From Holophagales bacterium (lineage in GTDB: Bacteria > Acidobacteriota > Holophagae > Holophagales > Holophagaceae), in contig JAITFL010000109.1 of the NCBI GenBank assembly GCA_031281385.1, positions 1-21,960 of the forward strand: a stretch of DNA of 21,960 nucleotides, read 5' to 3'. A program made the position numbers and the translations under genes. Shown here in pieces: positions 8,673 to 14,599 of this stretch. The notes below the pieces were generated by a model. The model saw only the letters and a list, made by a program, of their open reading frames with translations, searched no databases and was not told the origin of the DNA. Position 1 is the first letter of the stretch. Each line of letters starts with the position of its first letter.

Positions 8673-8771
8673 CCATTATTCTTGCGTCATTGACAGAACC
8701 TGCACCTAGCGCATGGTGCTGCTGGTCTGTACGGCGATGAACTTTTTTTGCATTGCCGGTACAATATCTTT

Positions 8772-8819
8772 ATTCCAATTCTAAATAGAATCAGCCATGA
8801 TTCTATTTAGAATTGGAAT
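8772..8819. repeat. Perfect 22-bp inverted repeat before exbD
   Basis: Bases 8772-8793 are exactly complementary to 8798-8819, with a 4-base loop (GCCA). The arms are AT-rich and contain AATTCTAAATAGAATC. The repeat ends one base before the exbD ribosome-binding site AGGGAGG (8821-8827). There is no T-run, so it is not a classic terminator. It may be a protein-binding site, an RNA structure controlling exbD translation, or a small mobile or palindromic element. A 10-base piece of the arm (AATAGAATCA) recurs at 8000-8009 in the marR leader. Confidence 0.85.
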
Positions 8820-8832
8820 CAGGGAGGCTCAA

Positions 8833-9264
8833 ATGGCATTTTCGCCAAAGTCTAGACAAGACGGCCAAATGGCAGACATAAACATGGTTCCTATGATTGA
8901 CGTGATGCTGGTGTTGCTTATCATCTTCATGGTGGCCGCCCCCATGCTGACAACCGGCATGGACGTGAGCCTGCCGGAATCGCGCACGGGGAAGAACATC
9001 GAGAGTCAGGCACCAGTGGTGACCCTAGCGGGGAACGGCCAATACGAATTTGAGGGCCGCGCCTTGATGCCCTCCCAGTTGCTGGCGGAGCTAAAAACCC
9101 GCGCAACGGCTTCAGCCATAGCCAAGGGAGTAGTTGTGCGGGGCGACCAGCACGTCTCTTATGGAAAAGTGGTCGAACTGATGGACTTGATTAGAGAGGC
9201 GGGGTACACGAATGTGGGCCTTTCGTCCCAGCAGGCCCTGCCGGAGAAGGGCGACGCCAAATGA
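8833..9264 (+). CDS. exbD: ExbD/TolR-family biopolymer transport protein
   Basis: A 143-residue proton-channel subunit that works with an ExbB/TolQ partner to energise TonB or TolA. The short cytoplasmic N-terminus (to about residue 20) ends in INMVPMIDVMLVLLIIFMV, the family hallmark, with the essential transmembrane Asp at 23. The periplasmic domain follows (GMDVSLPES, GVVVRGDQHVSYGKVVELMDLIREAGYTNVGL). I chose the ATG at 8833 because AGGGAGG is 5 bases upstream; an in-frame ATG at 8797 lies inside the hairpin loop and is unlikely. The tonB-like gene starts 38 bp downstream. No exbB or tolQ is present in the window. Confidence 0.95.
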   Translation: MAFSPKSRQDGQMADINMVPMIDVMLVLLIIFMVAAPMLTTGMDVSLPESRTGKNIESQAPVVTLAGNGQYEFEGRALMPSQLLAELKTRATASAIAKGVVVRGDQHVSYGKVVELMDLIREAGYTNVGLSSQQALPEKGDAK

Positions 9265-9301
9265 ACGCTTCGATTGTCTGGGCCTGCATGAACATAGATA
9301 G

Positions 9302-10174
9302 GTGGCACCATTGAGCAGGGAGCTTGAAGAACTTTTGAGAAAGAGGGGCCAGGCGGGGGGGCCAAGTAGGTTTATTGCCTTTGCGATCAGCTTTGGCATC
9401 CATTCGGCTGTGGTTGCGTCCATTTTGTTTTGGCCCGAGCCAGCGCCAAAAATTGCCAATGAAAAAATTCGGTGGGTTACGCTTCCAGCGTCAGGCGGCG
9501 CGTCAGGCGGCTCGGCACCAACCGAGGAGGGAAAGACGCGAGGGAGGCAGAGGCGGGTGGAAGAGACGGCACCAGAAAGACCAGTCCAGGAGCCTCTCAA
9601 AAAAACCGAACCCCCCAAGCCGATCCTGAAACCTCAGAACCCGCCAGTGGAGCCACCCAAAGATGTTGTTCCCCCAGCAAAGCCTGCCACGCCAAAGGTC
9701 GGCCCCAACCCCAACCCCGACAGCAAAGGGACTGCGACAGTCGCCGCAAAAGGGGCGAATCCAACCAAGGTCGCAGTGCCAGGCGCGGCGGGCAGCGGGG
9801 GCGTTGGCGGCGTGGGGCAGGGTTCAGGCATACCCGGGCTAAAGCCCACCAAAGGGGGCATGGGCGGCACGGGCATATTGCAAGAATTCATCGGGGCAAG
9901 CGATTTCCCGCTATGGTACGCCCAGCAGATACAGGACAGCGTGACTAAAAACTGGATTCAAATGCGCAGCGGGGAAGGCCGTGTCTTGGTGTATTTTCGG
10001 ATAAAGAGGGACGGCAAAATAGAGGCGCCGAGGGTGGACATATCCAGCGGAAAGGCGGACATGGACGACATGGCGCTGCAAGCCGTAAAGCGAACCACAC
10101 TGCCAAGGCTACCAGAGGAATATGAAGGAGAGACCCTTGGTGTGAGGTTCTGGTTCAACTATGGGGGCCAGTGA
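9302..10174 (+). CDS. TonB/TolA-family energy-transducing protein
   Basis: A 290-residue protein with TonB architecture. It has a short cytoplasmic N-terminus and one transmembrane helix (about 24-44). That helix contains S30-x3-H34, the SxxxH motif through which TonB and TolA contact ExbB/ExbD. A long periplasmic Pro-rich and then Gly-rich linker follows (about 85-190). The C-terminal TonB_C-like domain is at about 202-290 (YAQQIQDSVTKNWI, YFRIKRDGKIEAPRVDISSGKADMD, RFWFNYGG). The upstream limit is a TAG at 9299-9301. The start could be GTG 9302 or TTG 9311, the latter better placed behind AGGTGG. It follows exbD closely, so the two form one module. TonB versus TolA function cannot be decided here. 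Confidence 0.88.
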   Translation: MAPLSRELEELLRKRGQAGGPSRFIAFAISFGIHSAVVASILFWPEPAPKIANEKIRWVTLPASGGASGGSAPTEEGKTRGRQRRVEETAPERPVQEPLKKTEPPKPILKPQNPPVEPPKDVVPPAKPATPKVGPNPNPDSKGTATVAAKGANPTKVAVPGAAGSGGVGGVGQGSGIPGLKPTKGGMGGTGILQEFIGASDFPLWYAQQIQDSVTKNWIQMRSGEGRVLVYFRIKRDGKIEAPRVDISSGKADMDDMALQAVKRTTLPRLPEEYEGETLGVRFWFNYGGQ

Positions 10175-10186
10175 AGATCGTAAGCC

Positions 10187-10618
10187 CTAGCGCCCCTTCC
10201 TCTTCTTGATCAAAACTAGCGTGTTGCCGGATTCCGAGCACTTTGTTTCGACCGAGTCCATCACTTCCTTCATAAAAAACACACCGCGGCCGCTGGGTTT
10301 TAGCAGGTTCTCTGGCAAGTTGGGGGTTGGGATGGATTCTAGGTCTATGCCCTTGCCTTGGTCGGTGATGTGAATTTCAAATTGCTCGTAGCCTGGGACA
10401 AACTTAACGGTGACGGCCTTAGACGTGTCTAACTTGTTGCCGTGCCTCATGGCGTTGGCAATGCCCTCTTGCACGGCCAGCCAGATCATCTCGCTGTCCT
10501 CCTGAGTGAAGCTCATGTGCTTGAGCAGCTCTGCCCCTACCACTTGGATCAGGTCTATGAACCTGAGATCCGTGCTGCATGTAAGCGTAACTGGAAGCAA
10601 GGGGGGTGGCTCTGCCAT
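10187..10618 (-). CDS. RsbW/SpoIIAB-like ATP-binding anti-sigma or serine kinase
   Basis: A 143-residue GHKL-fold ATPase of the HATPase_c_2 family. Members act as anti-sigma factors or serine kinases in partner-switching systems. The N box is EGIANAMRHGN (51-61), the G1 box DQGKGID (86-92) and the G2 box SGRGVFFMKEVMD (109-121), so the ATP site looks complete. The frame is open upstream to 10972, but I place the start at 10618: GAGGA precedes it, family homology begins there, and the upstream part runs antisense to another gene. No anti-anti-sigma (STAS) partner or PP2C phosphatase is nearby, so its target is encoded elsewhere. It faces the tonB-like gene tail to tail with 12 bp between. Confidence 0.9.
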   Translation of the reverse strand: MAEPPPLLPVTLTCSTDLRFIDLIQVVGAELLKHMSFTQEDSEMIWLAVQEGIANAMRHGNKLDTSKAVTVKFVPGYEQFEIHITDQGKGIDLESIPTPNLPENLLKPSGRGVFFMKEVMDSVETKCSESGNTLVLIKKRKGR

Positions 10619-10693
10619 TTCAAAAATCCTCAGAAGTAAAAATCCTGTAATAAATAAGGTATCGTAAAAATGCCTCTCTGACACAAGAGATTT

Positions 10694-10969
10694 TTGGCGG
10701 CACGAAAATTGGCCCGCAATTATTGTGGCCTTGGCAGTGGGGACTTTTCCCACATCAGCGAGCGTCTGTACCGTACAGCCAAGGGAGCCTATTTCTTGGC
10801 AGGGACAGGTGGGCCCATGACAAAGTACGCCCGGCGCATTGGCGACAATTGCACCACCGGGGGCAGCGACATCCTGCCCTTGACAGAGTGCCAAGCAAAG
10901 GAGTGGGCCGAGCAGCACATGAGCGCAGAGGCTTATGAGGCCACGTTTGGCCCAGCAGAGGAGGCGTAG
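10694..10969 (+). CDS. Small conserved hypothetical protein (LYRT/KYA motif)
   Basis: A 91-residue soluble protein with a compact conserved-looking pattern: ERLYRTAKGAYFLAGTGGP, TKYARRIGDN, GGSDILPLTECQAKEWAEQH and YEATFG. I recall similar small proteins of unknown function in Firmicutes and their mobile elements (LYR..G.yFL.GeGG...YA, PL...EA..WAe), so this is probably a horizontally exchanged family. The start is a TTG at 10694; a stop at 10679-10681 prevents a longer form. The ribosome-binding site is weak (AAGAGA). It opens a run of four small plus-strand genes and is followed directly by a strong terminator. Function is unknown. Confidence 0.72.
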   Translation: MAARKLARNYCGLGSGDFSHISERLYRTAKGAYFLAGTGGPMTKYARRIGDNCTTGGSDILPLTECQAKEWAEQHMSAEAYEATFGPAEEA

Positions 10970-10976
10970 CAACCAA

Positions 10977-11003
10977 GGGGGGCTTCCTGCCCCCCCTTTT
11001 TTT
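10977..11003 (+). terminator. Intrinsic terminator after small gene
   Basis: GGGGGG (10977-10982), a 7-base loop, then CCCCCC (10990-10995) and a run of seven T (10997-11003). It lies 8 bases after the preceding stop codon, so this gene is a stand-alone transcription unit. Confidence 0.9.
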
Positions 11004-11034
11004 CAAACCAATAACAAGCCCACAGGAGGCGACA

Positions 11035-11271
11035 ATGGCAGCGCAAACTTGCACGACCCAAAACATCGTGGCACAGACCACTAAGCGTTTTTTCAATTCA
11101 GACCCAAACGTGAACAGGGAGCAGGACGTTCACTTTCAGATAGTCAAGGCTAGGCGAGGCTTCATCGTTGAGCGCTTCGGATGGACTGCCCGGCCCAACG
11201 CGATCCAAATAGGGCGCTTCAAGACGCTGGAGGCAGCACAGAATTTCGTTCAGGGCTACACATTGGCCTAG
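11035..11271 (+). CDS. Small hypothetical protein
   Basis: A 78-residue protein with no recognised family. It looks like a small alpha/beta domain: two strands (DVHFQIVKARRGFIVERFG), a third (AIQIGRFK), then a helix (TLEAAQNFVQGY). It has few hydrophobic stretches and no signal peptide. The ribosome-binding site is strong (AGGAGG, 6 bases before the ATG), which supports the gene. It is 13 bp upstream of the next small gene, and the two should be co-transcribed until the terminator at 11573-11592. Confidence 0.68.
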   Translation: MAAQTCTTQNIVAQTTKRFFNSDPNVNREQDVHFQIVKARRGFIVERFGWTARPNAIQIGRFKTLEAAQNFVQGYTLA

Positions 11272-11284
11272 GGGGAGGCGCGAC

Positions 11285-11566
11285 ATGGGCAAAGCAAAAT
11301 ACCATTTCGAGGGGCTAGAGTATCTAAACAAGCCAAAAAACGAGAGGCCGAGCATGGTGGAGTTCAGCGCGACCAAGGATGGCAAAACTGCAACAATCAT
11401 CACTAATGACGCGCTAGAGGGCCTTTTTTACTGGAATCGCCACACCCATTCCTACAGCCAAGAGAAAGGGACGTGCCAGTTTAACATGCTGGTATCAAAG
11501 GCCACTGCACGAAGGCGACTCATCAAACAGTGGATAAACGAGCATGGCGAATACCACTATGACTAA
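11285..11566 (+). CDS. Small hypothetical protein
   Basis: A 93-residue, Lys/Asn/Tyr-rich soluble protein with no recognised family. Visible features are a basic N-terminus (MGKAKYHFEG), a strand-turn-strand segment (MVEFSATKDGKTATIITND), an aromatic segment (LFYWNRHTHSYSQ) and a C-terminal helix (KATARRRLIKQWINEHGEYHYD). It has no signal or membrane segment. GGGAGG lies 7 bases before the ATG. It sits 13 bp after the previous small gene and ends just before a strong terminator. The layout is typical of phage or mobile-element accessory genes. Confidence 0.68.
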   Translation: MGKAKYHFEGLEYLNKPKNERPSMVEFSATKDGKTATIITNDALEGLFYWNRHTHSYSQEKGTCQFNMLVSKATARRRLIKQWINEHGEYHYD

Positions 11567-11572
11567 CCCTTG

Positions 11573-11592
11573 GGGGCGAAAGCCCCTTTTTT
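11573..11592 (+). terminator. Intrinsic terminator with GAAA tetraloop
   Basis: GGGGC (11573-11577), GAAA loop, GCCCC (11582-11586), then six T (11587-11592). It lies 6 bases after the stop of the 93-residue gene and separates it from the next small gene. Confidence 0.88.
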
Positions 11593-11618
11593 GTGCTACA
11601 ATCAGCGAGGGAGGGAGC

Positions 11619-11846
11619 ATGGAAGAAACGTGGTATATCCTAGTCACGCGCCATTTTGAGGGCAACAGAGAAGAAAAGAAACTCTACATGACAGAGGTTT
11701 GCGCGAAAGAGTTTGACAGCAAGAAAGAAGTGCAAGAGTTTATCGCTAGGTGGTTAAGCCCTCCAAAGAACTACCAGCTTGCGCCAAGCGAGTGTGCAAT
11801 GCCTACCTATGAGCCAGTGACAGCAGCCATGTTTGACAGCATCTAG
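11619..11846 (+). CDS. Small hypothetical protein facing the MuF gene
   Basis: A 75-residue soluble protein with no recognised family. The likely fold is two strands (TWYILVTRHFEG, EKKLYMTEVCAKEF) followed by a helix (SKKEVQEFIARWL) and an extended tail. The layout resembles that of the 78-residue protein upstream, though without clear sequence identity. I chose the ATG at 11619 because GGGAGGG precedes it and the longer frame would read through the upstream terminator. Its stop codon overlaps that of the MuF gene on the opposite strand within a shared CTAG. Being convergent with a possible toxin gene, it might be tested as an immunity protein, but nothing in its sequence says so. Confidence 0.65.
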   Translation: MEETWYILVTRHFEGNREEKKLYMTEVCAKEFDSKKEVQEFIARWLSPPKNYQLAPSECAMPTYEPVTAAMFDSI

Positions 11847-13471
11847 GGCAAATAGCGACGATACTTCATGGTGGCGAATTTTGGGTGCAGCTTGGTCATA
11901 AAATGCCGGAGCAGTGCTTCATGTTCTGGCCCACGCCCGCCCGGGTGCGTCCTGTCGTAATCGGCGGGCAGGACGCTATGGGCTAGTTCGTGGCAATACG
12001 TTAAATGCATCTGCCATCTGGGTGGCATATAGTCCGTATAGTAATTGTAGCCATCGTTCCCGTATATTACTTTGCGGTTATCGTCATACATTGGTTCGCC
12101 AAGATAGCGTTTTTTGACAAACTTTTCATCGAAGGCTATGAGGGCTGGCTTCAATTCGCCGTTTTTGTCGTGGAGGAATATGCACATGGCGGATGAGTTT
12201 TTGGCTTGTTCAAGCAGCGCATCCGAATCTTCCCTGTTGAATTCCGAGGGCCTAGCGTCAATGAGCCTTTGCGCCAAATTAACCAAATTGTCCTGCGCTA
12301 TCGGCACTTCATGCGGCAGCTCGTCCCGCAATTTTTTTGCCGCCCAGTCCATTTCTTTTGCAAAATACTGCTGCCGCGCCAATTCAGGGACTTCGAGCGT
12401 TCCTCCGTCAGCATCAACCGCAGGGGCCGAGAACATCTTGCCCTCATATCTCCCGCCATTCTGCGCGGGTGTTCCCTTGCCATTCTTCCATTCCTCATAA
12501 CTCAGCCTAGCGTCCACATACCCGTCTTTGCTTGCCCTTTGCGCTCCGCCGTCCTCGTCTGGGTGGCCTTTGGCGGTTTCTTGGAACTCGTCCATCTTTC
12601 TTGCCCATTCGGTGTCGCCGCCCGCTTCCTCGGCCAAGTCCTCCCAAGACTTCATTTCTGGCAGTATCGCGCTGCGGCAGTTCCAGTGGGCCGACATGCC
12701 GGGGAACGGCTCACTGTGTCCGTCTGGCTCGTAGTCGGGCAACAGCCAAACCTTGCCGTCAAGCCTCTGGCACAGCGGGGTGGTTCGGTCGTCCAGCGTG
12801 GCGCACCACTGAACGCCCTTTATCACGTCTGAATTGGCGGCGTACACGTCCATGCTGGCCTCGCGCATGACAGTCAGCGTGGAAGTCCGCACAAGTGCCT
12901 CGGCGTTGCGCTTGGCGGTGCCTATGATGTCGCGCTGCGCCCTGCCTTCTTTCTGCGCCTCGGCCAGATGCACGGGGTTGGGGAATATCCGCTTGACCAG
13001 TTCGGGGATTGACTCGCCCTGCGCCATGCCCATCCGCAACTGGTCGCCCATGCTCTCTTGGAAGCCCCTTGACTGCCTCGCCCACCAGTCTGCGGCCTTT
13101 GAGCCATGAATCAGCGTGTCGCCCGCTATCCTGTCCAGCGATTCGTCCGTCCATTTGATAGGGAATAGCTGGTTTTTCCCCTGCGCCTCGTTGATTCTGT
13201 GAACAAGGTCGGCGGTGGAAACTTCGACCAGCCCTTTTGTCGCGTCATGGGTGTATGCGGCTATGTCTGAATATCTTTCGTCTATGGTTTCGTTTGCAGC
13301 GTCAAGGAATTTCCAGAGCCTAGCCCATCGCCAGTCTGCGCGGGGGGTTCCGTCAATGCCCGATTCCACCAGCCCCCTGACGATTTCGCTTTTGAGGCCG
13401 TCCAGTAGCTTCAATACGTTTTCAATAGAGCCTCTGGCAACCACGCCCCTTAATCTGTCTGTCACCTCCAT
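11843..13471 (-). CDS. Phage MuF (gp7/gpF-like) head protein with C-terminal HExxH domain
   Basis: A 542-residue protein. Its N-terminal half is a phage minor-head (SPP1 gp7/Mu gpF, PF04233-type) protein. The conserved block is at about 190-275: AEALVRTSTLTVMREASMDVY, the Cys-containing WCATLDDRTTPLCQRLDGK, and HWNCRSAILP. A hydrophilic linker (about 300-360) follows. The C-terminal domain (about 360-542) has HELAH at 494-498 and downstream acids (PEHEALL, near 516-518), a zincin metallopeptidase pattern. MuF proteins with C-terminal toxin domains are known in temperate phages, so this may be a phage-delivered effector; the protease activity is inferred. The ATG at 13471 has AAGGAAG upstream; a TTG at 13489 adds six residues. 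It is the only intact phage gene here, with no portal or terminase nearby. Confidence 0.88.
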   Translation of the reverse strand: MEVTDRLRGVVARGSIENVLKLLDGLKSEIVRGLVESGIDGTPRADWRWARLWKFLDAANETIDERYSDIAAYTHDATKGLVEVSTADLVHRINEAQGKNQLFPIKWTDESLDRIAGDTLIHGSKAADWWARQSRGFQESMGDQLRMGMAQGESIPELVKRIFPNPVHLAEAQKEGRAQRDIIGTAKRNAEALVRTSTLTVMREASMDVYAANSDVIKGVQWCATLDDRTTPLCQRLDGKVWLLPDYEPDGHSEPFPGMSAHWNCRSAILPEMKSWEDLAEEAGGDTEWARKMDEFQETAKGHPDEDGGAQRASKDGYVDARLSYEEWKNGKGTPAQNGGRYEGKMFSAPAVDADGGTLEVPELARQQYFAKEMDWAAKKLRDELPHEVPIAQDNLVNLAQRLIDARPSEFNREDSDALLEQAKNSSAMCIFLHDKNGELKPALIAFDEKFVKKRYLGEPMYDDNRKVIYGNDGYNYYTDYMPPRWQMHLTYCHELAHSVLPADYDRTHPGGRGPEHEALLRHFMTKLHPKFATMKYRRYLP

Positions 13472-13482
13472 GGCAGACTTCC

Positions 13483-13511
13483 TTGACAATCAATGGCGAA
13501 TTGCTAACAAT
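13483..13511 (+). promoter_or_regulatory. Sigma70-type promoter of first small membrane gene
   Basis: A perfect -35 TTGACA (13483-13488), 17-base spacer, and -10 AACAAT (13506-13511, four of six matches). It sits 24 bases before the start codon of the 89-residue membrane protein and directly in front of the divergent MuF gene. Confidence 0.6.
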
Positions 13512-13535
13512 ATATGCAACGCCAAGGGAAGGCGC

Positions 13536-13805
13536 ATGGGTTTTGGAGAAAAGGCATTTTGGTTATATATGGGTACGTGTGCGCTCAAATGCGTCACAAG
13601 ACCCGGTAGTCCAAAACCACCCAAGTCGCCGAAGCCACAATTGCCTGATGGGTGCGCGATAGCCATTATAGTGGCTTGGTTCGTGGTTTTGGGGGGCGGG
13701 GCCGTGTACTGGTTCATTGATGGAGCGAATTGCTGCGGCTGGCTGTTCTTGGTGCTGTTCGTGCTGGCGGTGCTGTTCCTCCTGTTGCTGCACAAGCAGC
13801 CCTAG
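13536..13805 (+). CDS. Small membrane protein, paralogue A
   Basis: An 89-residue protein of an unrecognised family. It begins MGFGEKAFWLYMGTCALKCVTRPG, then has a Pro/Lys-rich spacer (PKPPKSPKP) and two strongly hydrophobic helices: about 40-60 (CAIAIIVAWFVVLGGGAVYW) and 67-86 (CGWLFLVLFVLAVLFLLLL), separated by DGANCC. The N-terminal 23 residues match the 57-residue protein at 14100-14273 (EKAFWL, then G, AL and TRP at the same spacing). The start is ATG 13536, preceded by AAGGGAAGG, and the gene has its own promoter. It ends one base from where a truncated phage tape-measure gene begins on the other strand. This is moron-like placement. Holin-like or exclusion roles are only possibilities. 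Confidence 0.72.
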   Translation: MGFGEKAFWLYMGTCALKCVTRPGSPKPPKSPKPQLPDGCAIAIIVAWFVVLGGGAVYWFIDGANCCGWLFLVLFVLAVLFLLLLHKQP

Positions 13806-13806
13806 C

Positions 13807-14034
13807 TCGTCCCGCCACGTTCATCACCGCGCCCAACGTTTCAAACCGCGCCGCAAGTTTGGCGGTCTCCTGAACTATGCCGTTGAGCTTAACGCTAAGG
13901 TAACCCAACGCAACATTAGTTGTTGTACACATTTTGACAGCCTTTTGGCCGAGCGTTTCCAAGTCAACAGCGGTGGTCTTTGCCGAACTGCTGTCAATCA
14001 TTATGCTCAGTTTGGCAATATCTACCACGCTCAT
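13807..14034 (-). pseudogene. Tail tape-measure protein, N-terminal fragment
   Basis: The minus-strand frame starts at ATG 14034, behind a G6 ribosome-binding site. It encodes about 76 residues like the start of phage tail tape-measure proteins: MSVVDIAKLSIMIDSSSAKTT at the N-terminus and, at 62-76, ARFETLGAVMNVAGR. The last resembles the (A)R(Y/F)ETLGVVM segment common in lambda-like tape measures. After residue 76 the frame becomes low-complexity sequence antisense to the small membrane gene, so homology stops at about 13807. Full-length tape measures have many hundreds of residues, so this is a truncated remnant. The preceding minus-strand remnant is tail-chaperone-like, which is the usual phage gene order. 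Confidence 0.6.
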
Positions 14035-14045
14035 CCTATCCCCCC

Positions 14046-14074
14046 TTTACAAGTAAGGGCAGACGGCCTATAAT
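14046..14074 (+). promoter_or_regulatory. Near-consensus sigma70 promoter of second small membrane gene
   Basis: -35 TTTACA (14046-14051, five of six), exactly 17 bases, then a perfect -10 TATAAT (14069-14074). The start codon is 26 bases further on. This strong promoter overlaps the leader of the opposing tape-measure fragment. Confidence 0.75.
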
Positions 14075-14099
14075 ATAAACAGTGCCGAAGGGGGATCGC

Positions 14100-14273
14100 G
14101 TGGGCCTGTTCGAGAAAGCATTTTGGCTTTGGGTAGGGTGCAACGCTCTGAATAACGCGACGCGCCCAAAGGCGGTCAAGCCTAAGCCCGAAATGGGGCT
14201 TCTTGGACATATCATTTCCGGCGTGATTGCGTTTTTTCTCGCAATTTGGGTTATGAGTGCGCTTGGCTGCTGA
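14100..14273 (+). CDS. Small membrane protein, paralogue B
   Basis: A 57-residue protein paralogous to the 89-residue protein at 13536-13805. It begins MGLFEKAFWLWVGCNALNNATRP, has a short basic spacer (KAVKPKPE), and one hydrophobic helix (about 33-55, GLLGHIISGVIAFFLAIWVM). The start is GTG 14100. The leader is laid out like that of its paralogue, with AAGGGGG then a start codon followed by GG. An upstream in-frame GTG at 14082 is possible but less likely. It has its own near-consensus promoter and lies exactly between the chaperone-like and tape-measure remnants, ending one base before the chaperone stop on the other strand. Function is unknown. Confidence 0.72.
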   Translation: MGLFEKAFWLWVGCNALNNATRPKAVKPKPEMGLLGHIISGVIAFFLAIWVMSALGC

Positions 14274-14274
14274 C

Positions 14275-14534
14275 CTATTTCTTTCCATCAGCCGCCTCCG
14301 CCAAGAAAAGCAGGTCTAGCTGGCGCAGCAGCTTGGCCTCGTGCCTCCTTACCCTTTCGCCCATCAGCTTGCCCCATGCCGCAATCTCTGTATAACTTAG
14401 GGGGTTCCACCCGTACCCGTCGCTTGAACGCGCCGGGTGCAGGTGCAGAACCACGCCCAAACATGCGCGGCCCCTTTCGGTATCTCGGCTTTGTCCAGTT
14501 CCTTGGGCCGCTGGCCCGTGCGCTTTTGTTGTCT
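14275..14534 (-). pseudogene. Phage tail-assembly-chaperone-like gene, frameshifted
   Basis: Two minus-strand frames must be joined to give a phage-like protein. The upstream frame reads RTGQRPKELDKAEIPKGAA and then HVWAWF, ending at 14448. The downstream frame continues LHLHPARSSDGYGWNPLSYT, then EIAAWGKLMG and LLRQLDLLFL, to the stop at 14275. The joined product resembles small phage proteins (VW.WF.eLh.aR.s.G.gp.plsy.EI.aW..LtG......e...L..LD...l) encoded just before the tape measure. A one-base (-1) shift at about 14448 breaks it, with no obvious slippery heptamer. The 5' end is lost towards priA. It is therefore read as a decayed prophage gene; a sequencing indel cannot be excluded. Confidence 0.55.
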
Positions 14535-14572
14535 ATAACGGTTAAGGTCGTGGCAATAATATAATAGACAAC
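14528..14572 (+). promoter_or_regulatory. priA promoter region with 9-bp inverted repeat
   Basis: GTTGTCTAT (14528-14536) and ATAGACAAC (14564-14572) form a perfect 9-bp inverted repeat around a 27-base centre. A perfect -10 box TATAAT lies at 14560-14565, just overlapping the right arm; no good -35 is seen. A regulator could bind the repeat and control priA, or the repeat may mark an old insertion edge, since phage debris begins here. Confidence 0.45.
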
Positions 14573-14599
14573 TTGGGAGCCACCCCCTTTGGATCGTCC

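Noticed and set aside
8772..8819. Intrinsic terminator for tpx
   Set aside because: The stem is AT-rich, there is no T-run after it, and the next base begins the exbD ribosome-binding site.
10619..10972. N-terminal extension of the RsbW-like protein to 261 residues
   Set aside because: Family similarity and the ribosome-binding site both begin at 10618, and the upstream part is antisense to a better-supported small gene.
14440..14460. Programmed -1 frameshift, as in lambda G/GT, for the tail-chaperone-like gene
   Set aside because: No X XXY YYZ slippery heptamer is visible and the shift falls inside a conserved block; a decayed gene is simpler.
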